From Orthonyx spaldingii (lineage: Eukaryota; Chordata; Aves; Passeriformes; Orthonychidae), in contig VZTJ01004500.1 in the NCBI GenBank assembly GCA_013397795.1, positions 342,968 through 406,967 of the forward strand: 64,000 nt of DNA. Direction: 5' to 3'. Made by a program: the position numbers and the translations under genes. The notes under the pieces are model-generated. The model was not told where the DNA came from and did no database searches. It was given only the letters and a program-made list of their open reading frames with translations. Each line of letters begins with the position of its first letter. Positions within the stretch are counted from its first letter, which is position 1. Shown here one piece after another: positions 58,942-64,000 of this stretch.

Positions 58942-60426
58942 ACAGAATCACTGAATAAGCTGAGTTGGAAGGAACCCTGCAAGATCATTGAGTCCAGCTC
59001 CTGGCGCTGCACGACACTATCCCAGGAGTCAGACCATGTTCCTGAGAGCATTGTCCAAATGCTTCTCGAATTCTGTCAGGCTTGGTGCTGTGACCACTGC
59101 CCTGGGGAGCCTGTTCCAGTGCCCAAACACCCACTGGGTGAAGAACATTTTTCTAATATCCAACCTAAACCTCCCCTGACACAACTTCAGGCCATTCCCT
59201 CAGGTCCTGTCACTGGGCACCACAGAGAAGAGACCAGTGCCTGCCACTCTTCTTCCCCTCATGAGGAAGTTGTAACTGCAAGGAGGTCTCCCCTCAGTCT
59301 CCTCTTCTCCAGGCTGAACAAACCAAGTGACCTCAGCCATTGCTCATATGGCTTTGCTTCAAGGCCCTTCACCCTTTTTGTTACCCTCCTCTGGACACTC
59401 CAATAGCTTAATGTCTTTTTTATATTGTGGCACCCAAAACTGCTCACAGGACTTGAGGTGAGGCCACCCCAGTGCAGAGCAGAGCAGGACAATCCCCTCC
59501 CTTTCCTGGCTGTGCCTGATGCCCTTCAAGACATGCTTGGCCCTCCTGGCTGCCAGAGCACTCTGACTCGTGTTCAACTTGCCATTGAAAGGGACCCCCG
59601 GGTCCCTTTCCACAGTGTTGCTTTTCAACATCTCATTCCCCAGTCTGTCTGTACATCCAGGGCTGTCCCATCCCAGGTGCAGAATCTGGCACTTTCCTTT
59701 ATTGAATTTCATATGGTTGGTGATTGCCCAACCCTCTAACTTCTCAAGGTCTCTCTGCTGGACCTCTTCCTTCCTTCCCTTCCTTCGAGGGAGTCAACAG
59801 CTCCTCCCAGTTTTATATCATCTGGCAACTTGCTTAGTATCCCTCCCAGTCCTGTGTCCAGGTTGTTAATGAAGATGTTGAAGAGCACAGGGCCGAGGAT
59901 GGAGCCCTGCAGAACCCCACTAGTGACAGGTCCCCAGTCTGATGTCACCCCATTCACTGTAACCCTTTGTGTCCAACCCATGGGCCAGTTGCTCACCCAT
60001 CACAGGAGGTGTTTATCCAGCTGTGTGCTGGACATTTTGTCCAGAAGAATCCTGTGAGAGACAGTATTGAAAGCTTTACTGAAATCCAAAAAGATCACAT
60101 CAACTGGCTTTCCTTAATCAACTAGACCGGTTACCTTGTTATAAAGTAAAATTCAAGTTTGATAAGTAGGACTTTCCTCTCATGAAACTGTTCTGGCTGT
60201 GACCAATGACTGCATTGTCTCTCAGGTGTTTTTCAATACCTCCCAGAATGATCTTCTGCATAATTTTAGCAGGCACTGGTGTGAGACTGACAGGTCTGTA
60301 GTTTCTGGGGGCCTTCTTCTTGTGCTTCTTGAAAATTGGGACAACGTTCGCCAACTTCCAATCAGATGGTACATCTCCGGATTCCCAAGACTGACCAAAA
60401 ATAATTGAGAGAGGTTTTGCTATGCC
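58942..60426 (-). mobile_element. CR1 LINE, longest minus-strand copy (about 1.48 kb, 5' truncated)
   Basis: The plus strand runs through the antisense CR1 in order from the 3' tip (TCACAGAATCACTGAATAAG, GAGTTGGAAGGAACC) through GCTTGGTGCTGTGACCACTG, GCCTGTTCCAGTGCCCAAAC and CTCCTCTTCTCCAGGCTGAA to GACAGGTCTGTAGTTTCTGG and ATAATTGAGAGAGGTTTTGC. It covers the reverse-transcriptase domain and the 3' UTR and is truncated at the 5' side. It is among the best-preserved repeats in the window. Confidence 0.96.
59359..60354 (-). pseudogene. Broken CR1 reverse-transcriptase gene
   Basis: Three separate minus-strand frames together cover the transcriptase domain: 60139-60354 with ANVVPIFKK and NYRPVSLTPVPAKIM (fingers region); 59736-59996 with GVLQGSILGPVLFNIFINNL (palm); and 59359-59712 with KFNKGKCQILHLG and VPQYKKDIKLLE (thumb and C-terminal region). 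The first and third share a phase and the middle one is shifted, so at least two frameshifts exist. The catalytic box, FADD in intact CR1, reads LPDD here: both aspartates remain but the aromatic residue is lost. The enzyme would copy CR1 RNA into a new site, but this copy is dead. Confidence 0.9.
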
Positions 60427-61638
60427 CTGCTTCCTGGAATTTTAGTCTGATGCTTTATCTTTGTAAGATTTGGTCCCATGGTTGACAACATTTAAAGATG
60501 TTTCTACAGGAGATTTTAAAAAATAATTTAATACACTACTCTAAAATCTTTGGACTACAGCTTCTGAGGTTTAGATGCATCTTTCAGTATGCTCAGCATG
60601 TTTCTTAGTCTATTCTGAAAGGTGAATTATTCTACATAAGTTTTCTGTGGAACAAAAAGACACTATTTGTTTCCATAGCAAAATCATAGTTTCTTTTCCA
60701 GTAATCAGTTTGCATATTTGCACTCATGACAATCTGTTTAAAAGCATAAGAAATAAATTGTGCTAGCCAAAATAAAAGTGAAGGGCAGTCAAACTACAAA
60801 TAGATTGCAGAAGATACAGAGAAGGTACAAAGTAGGATTTAAGTTTTAAAAATATTATAAGTGAGATTGTTTGGATTTTTTTAACTGATCAGGTTTTTTC
60901 AGAAAAAGACCAAGAATTGTCTGAAATAAAAATAGAATTGTCGATCTTATCCTTTGTGTGATTGTATTGTTTGAATTAGTGCCACACTTTAGAACAAGCA
61001 CAGTCAAAACTTATAAAGGACCACCCTTTCTCATGCATGGAATGTAGCAAACCAACACAGGCATTTTATTTTCAAAGTGAATATTCCTCTGAGCAACCCT
61101 TCTTCTGCCATAACTGTTGAATCTCTATTTCAAGATTCACAAATTTTGAACATGGTTATGAGCAAATAATGAAAGTTAGGCTCACTTAACCCTTCAAAGC
61201 CTTAGACCACCTAAGCACAACCATCAGGTACCCACCACTAGCTTCTGAGAAGGAGCAACTGACAGCTCCAAAACGAGATTTGAGGTTACAGGTAGCCCAT
61301 GACAGATTATAACATGATTCACTCCAGTCACACAAAAGACAATTTTTGAATAGTAATGTCAGCTGAAATTTGCTCTTTTACAAAATGAAGAGCCAAACAG
61401 AAAAAAATGCAGTGTGCAAGGATTAGGCTGCACTAGCAGACAATAGGCTCTGTACTTACAGCTCAGGGTAATACACTCAATCTGTTACAGTTTTTACAAC
61501 CAGCAGGCTTGCTTCAGGCTTGGCTTAAATTTACTGCAGGGCTGATTTAGGTCTGGTTTTGGGAGACCACCTGCCTTTTACTTAGGAGATGAAGCACATA
61601 TTTAAACTATTTGCTTAAACCTTTCTTTTGAATTATAT
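60427..61638. other. Unique AT-rich sequence, nothing identified
   Basis: No gene or repeat is recognised between the CR1 and the LTR. Confidence 0.5.
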
Positions 61639-62184
61639 TGTAACACGTCAAGGAGGGGGCTGAGGTGAATTTCTGTGGCAGTGACCCAGTCAGTGGCTGT
61701 GGTCACAGGAAACAATGGACAATCTGCAACCCCTGCCTCCTGCAGGGGTGTTAGTGAAGAAGCAGGATGGTTAAACTATTCCCCTCAGAGCAGTGAATCT
61801 GAGGGGGATGAGGGAGACAGGCATTGATAGTTTCCCGCCGTTCACAAGTGTCAGTCAGGTTCCATCTCCTCCCCCGTCCCCTTCACAGTTATTTTAATAT
61901 TCATCAGTTGCTCGAAAGTTCTGTTATCGTGTTCTGTTGATTGGTTATATTAATGTATTCCACCCCTTTGTTTCCCCATTGGATGTTCCCCGTTCATGTT
62001 TTATTTCTCTATTGGTTTATTCCCCTGTTTCTCCCCTTAGACTGCCCCTTTCTCTCGCCCCTTTTAAACCCCTGCACACCCTCAGATCTCGGCTTTTTGT
62101 GACTACCTTCAAATTAATAAATTTGGAATAATAGCTACAAAAGCCCTCCCTGCTTCTTTGCCGTTGGAACTGCCTCCATTAACA
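61639..62184 (+). mobile_element. LTR of an avian endogenous retrovirus (plus strand, about 545 bases)
   Basis: It starts TGTAACACGTCAAGG and shows promoter and polyadenylation signals in LTR order: TTTTAAA (62062-62068) and AATAAA (62117-62122) about 50 bases later. The upstream part is C/T-rich with CATTGG/ATTGG boxes (about 61940-62015). The end at CATTAACA (62184) is my best guess. The style fits avian retroviral LTRs. I cannot name the family, and no clean target duplication is visible. Confidence 0.55.
62117..62122 (+). terminator. AATAAA polyadenylation signal of the LTR
   Basis: A canonical AATAAA lies in the expected place, downstream of the TATA-like TTTTAAA. Confidence 0.6.
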
Positions 62185-62400
62185 ACTTGTTACTGCTAAA
62201 GCTGCCTTGGATGAGGGCGAGCTTGTTCAAGCCGTTACTAAGGAGACCAGAATTTACATGCCCCGAGGGCTGTAAAAGGTCTATAGAGTAAAAGCCGAAC
62301 GCAGCAGAAAAGGCTGCGCTCAAGCCGCAGGGCAGCTTGAAAAGACCCGTCAGAAATAGGCAGCGGCAAAGTTCCTGGTTTAGAACATCAGAGTAATGGA
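62185..62400. other. GC-richer segment after the LTR, unassigned
   Basis: This segment has more CpG and GC than its surroundings (GCCGAACGCAGCAG, CAAGCCGCAGGGCAGC). It could be the start of retroviral internal sequence or a longer LTR end, but I see no primer-binding site or gag-like frame. Confidence 0.3.
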
Positions 62401-62667
62401 TTTTTATAAAACACATTACAGTACATCAAAATAAAAAGCTTTGGAGGGCAGGAGAATGGGCTGGAGTCTCAGCCAGTTTGCTGACCTCCACTCATCCAAA
62501 CCACAATCCATCTTCCCTTCAGGCTATTACAGTTACAGTTACTCTTATAATTACTACAAAGATGTATGTGACCAGGCCATGCGTGATCAAACAAATGTGG
62601 AAGGAGGCCCCCAAGGTCATGTAAGCAATAGCAATGATTTTATTAATTACTAAATTCTAAGGAAGGA

Positions 62668-62990
62668 GGGATTACAGGATCACAGAACTGGAAGGAATCT
62701 CAAGAGATTTCTAGTCCATCCTGTTCCTCATAACAGTGCAACAGCTAAATCTAGGTCACTCCTGAAGACTGTTTCTCTAACCTGTTCTCAAAGAAGACCT
62801 GTGCATCAGCTTCAAATGATGGAGATATTCTTGTGCTATCTATCCCAGTTGCTTCACTATTGTGGTCATCACAAGACTTTTTTCCGTCCTGAGTATTCCT
62901 TGTTACAGTTTGCTTTGGTGGCTCTTTCCCATGCTATATTTACGCAATTTGTTATTCCTCCCTCAAAAGCTTAATCCATATTCACTGTTA
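62668..62990 (-). mobile_element. Old CR1-type 3' fragment (minus strand)
   Basis: The plus strand shows ATCACAGAACTGGAAGGAAT, CTCAAGAGATTTCTAGTCCA, TCTAACCTGTTCTCAAAGAA and AATGATGGAGATATTC, close to antisense tails of an old amniote CR1 group ('ggaaggaacctcaagaggtcatctagtcca..taacctgttcttaaaaacctccagtgatggagatt'). The 62870-62990 part is uncertain. Confidence 0.6.
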
Positions 62991-63399
62991 CTTTGTAGTC
63001 CTGAGAATTAAGTAGCTGATGGATTTGAGCAAAATTATAAGACGTGTATCCAGTTTTCATAATGCTGAGAAGATGTATTTCACTGCTACCATTTATGCAG
63101 GAGTGACTACAAGTAGCATATGCCTGCCCCATCTTTCCATAGCTGTGCTTTACATTGGAAAAGACTCCTCTTTCATATTTGCAGCTGCAGAAGCAGACTC
63201 AGATGCATGAGTGAGGAAGTGGATCAGAGGAAATAATCTCAGGCTGATTAGATAGCAGCAACACATTGAATAGAGAAGAGGAAAAAAGTGTGGTATTTTT
63301 CTCCAAAAGATCCAAAGATGATAGCATTAAAATTGAAAAACATAACAGAAAAATATGATATATTTGAACTCACAAAGGAGACCATCTTGTCATAATGCA

Positions 63400-63456
63400 G
63401 GGACTGCCTGCATGTTTTGCCACACAACAACCCAAATGATTCTATGATTCAGTGAT
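63400..63456 (+). mobile_element. CR1 3' tail scrap (plus strand)
   Basis: CAACAACCCAAATGATTCTA is followed by TGATTCAGTGATGA, a CR1 3' end with octamer tail. Only about 50 bases are recognisable. Confidence 0.5.
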
Positions 63457-63869
63457 GATGTCAGTCTTTTCCTATGAATTGACATAAGCCTTTGCATGAT
63501 TAATGTCCAGTTTCTTGTCATGTGGGCTGGCAGGACAGCGATTGGTGGAAGTCTGTTCCTATAACTGTGGTGATTTCTGGTAACATGAGTAGGAGGATTA
63601 GAGCACAACCATTACCAGCCTGTTCAGAGGAGTCTGTTGTGCTCCCACGGCAAACATTTGTCACTTATTGCATTGTACAACCTAAATCTTACTAGAACAA
63701 TAGAAGTTTCCAGAGTAGCAGCCTTGCAGAACAAGTTGCATTGATTTAATGGGTTTTGCCAACTGTTCATCCCTAGGTACTTGTACCTGCAAATTTAATC
63801 AGTGTGACACTGGAGATTTCTATAACTCTTCATACTTTATTGGGTTAATAGAGACATAAAGGCAAAGCA

Positions 63870-64000
63870 CATATTCTGGGGAGATCTTGTTTCACCTTTT
63901 CAATACTTATAGGGAGCTTATAAGAAAGATGGATGCAGGTGCCTGGAGCAATCGAGCAAGGGACAATGGTATTAAACTGGAAGATGGATGATTCAGAGTA
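63870..64000 (+). mobile_element. CR1 3' region running off the window end (plus strand)
   Basis: TTCAATACTTATAGGGAGCT, TATAAGAAAGATGG, GGGACAATGGTATTAAACTG and GAAGATGGATGATTCAGA match the CR1 region upstream of the 3' UTR. The copy continues past the edge. Confidence 0.75.

Overview
The window looks like a stretch of bird nuclear genome: AT-rich, non-coding DNA with no recognisable host exon. The evidence is its repeat content. I count about twenty fragments of CR1 LINE retrotransposons on both strands, many ending in the avian CR1 3' tail (ATTCTATGAT-type octamers). There are also several long terminal repeats (LTRs) of types I recognise from bird genomes. I see no bacterial or viral gene organisation, operons, tRNA, rRNA or CRISPR. 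The species cannot be fixed from sequence alone. Nearly all open reading frames are short chance ORFs or broken pieces of retroelement genes.

Layout. 1-2.9 kb is a repeat nest: a CR1 3' end joined to a CR1 endonuclease piece, then a CR1 reverse-transcriptase piece split by a 1.1-kb LTR, all on the minus strand. 2.9-8.1 kb is unique AT-rich sequence. 8.1-9.4 kb has a truncated LTR and a CR1 3' end. 11.3-12.4 kb holds two decayed CR1 pieces, one of an ancient type. 14.2-15.7 kb is the longest plus-strand CR1, with recognisable reverse transcriptase. 15.7-32.8 kb is mostly unique sequence with scattered old CR1 ends, two minus-strand LTRs (26.5-26.95 and 31.8-32.4 kb) and a CTAT microsatellite beside a CR1 tail. 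32.8-43.8 kb is almost repeat-poor. 43.8-53.4 kb has several CR1 ends, including a tail-out pair at 52.6-53.4 kb. 53.4-58.9 kb is repeat-poor. 58.9-60.4 kb is the best-preserved CR1 on the minus strand. 61.6-62.2 kb is a plus-strand LTR, and the window ends in CR1 fragments, one running off the edge.

No host genes act together here. The coding remnants are those of CR1 (endonuclease and reverse transcriptase), and all carry frameshifts, stops or truncations. The window fits a gene desert or a large intron. The family calls rest on my memory of CR1 and avian LTR consensus sequences; a repeat-library search would settle names and exact ends. I found no convincing new biological system. The more interesting items are the nested and rearranged repeats at 0.45-2.9 kb, the hairpins and palindromes, several uncharacterised repeat-like segments, and candidate conserved non-coding blocks.
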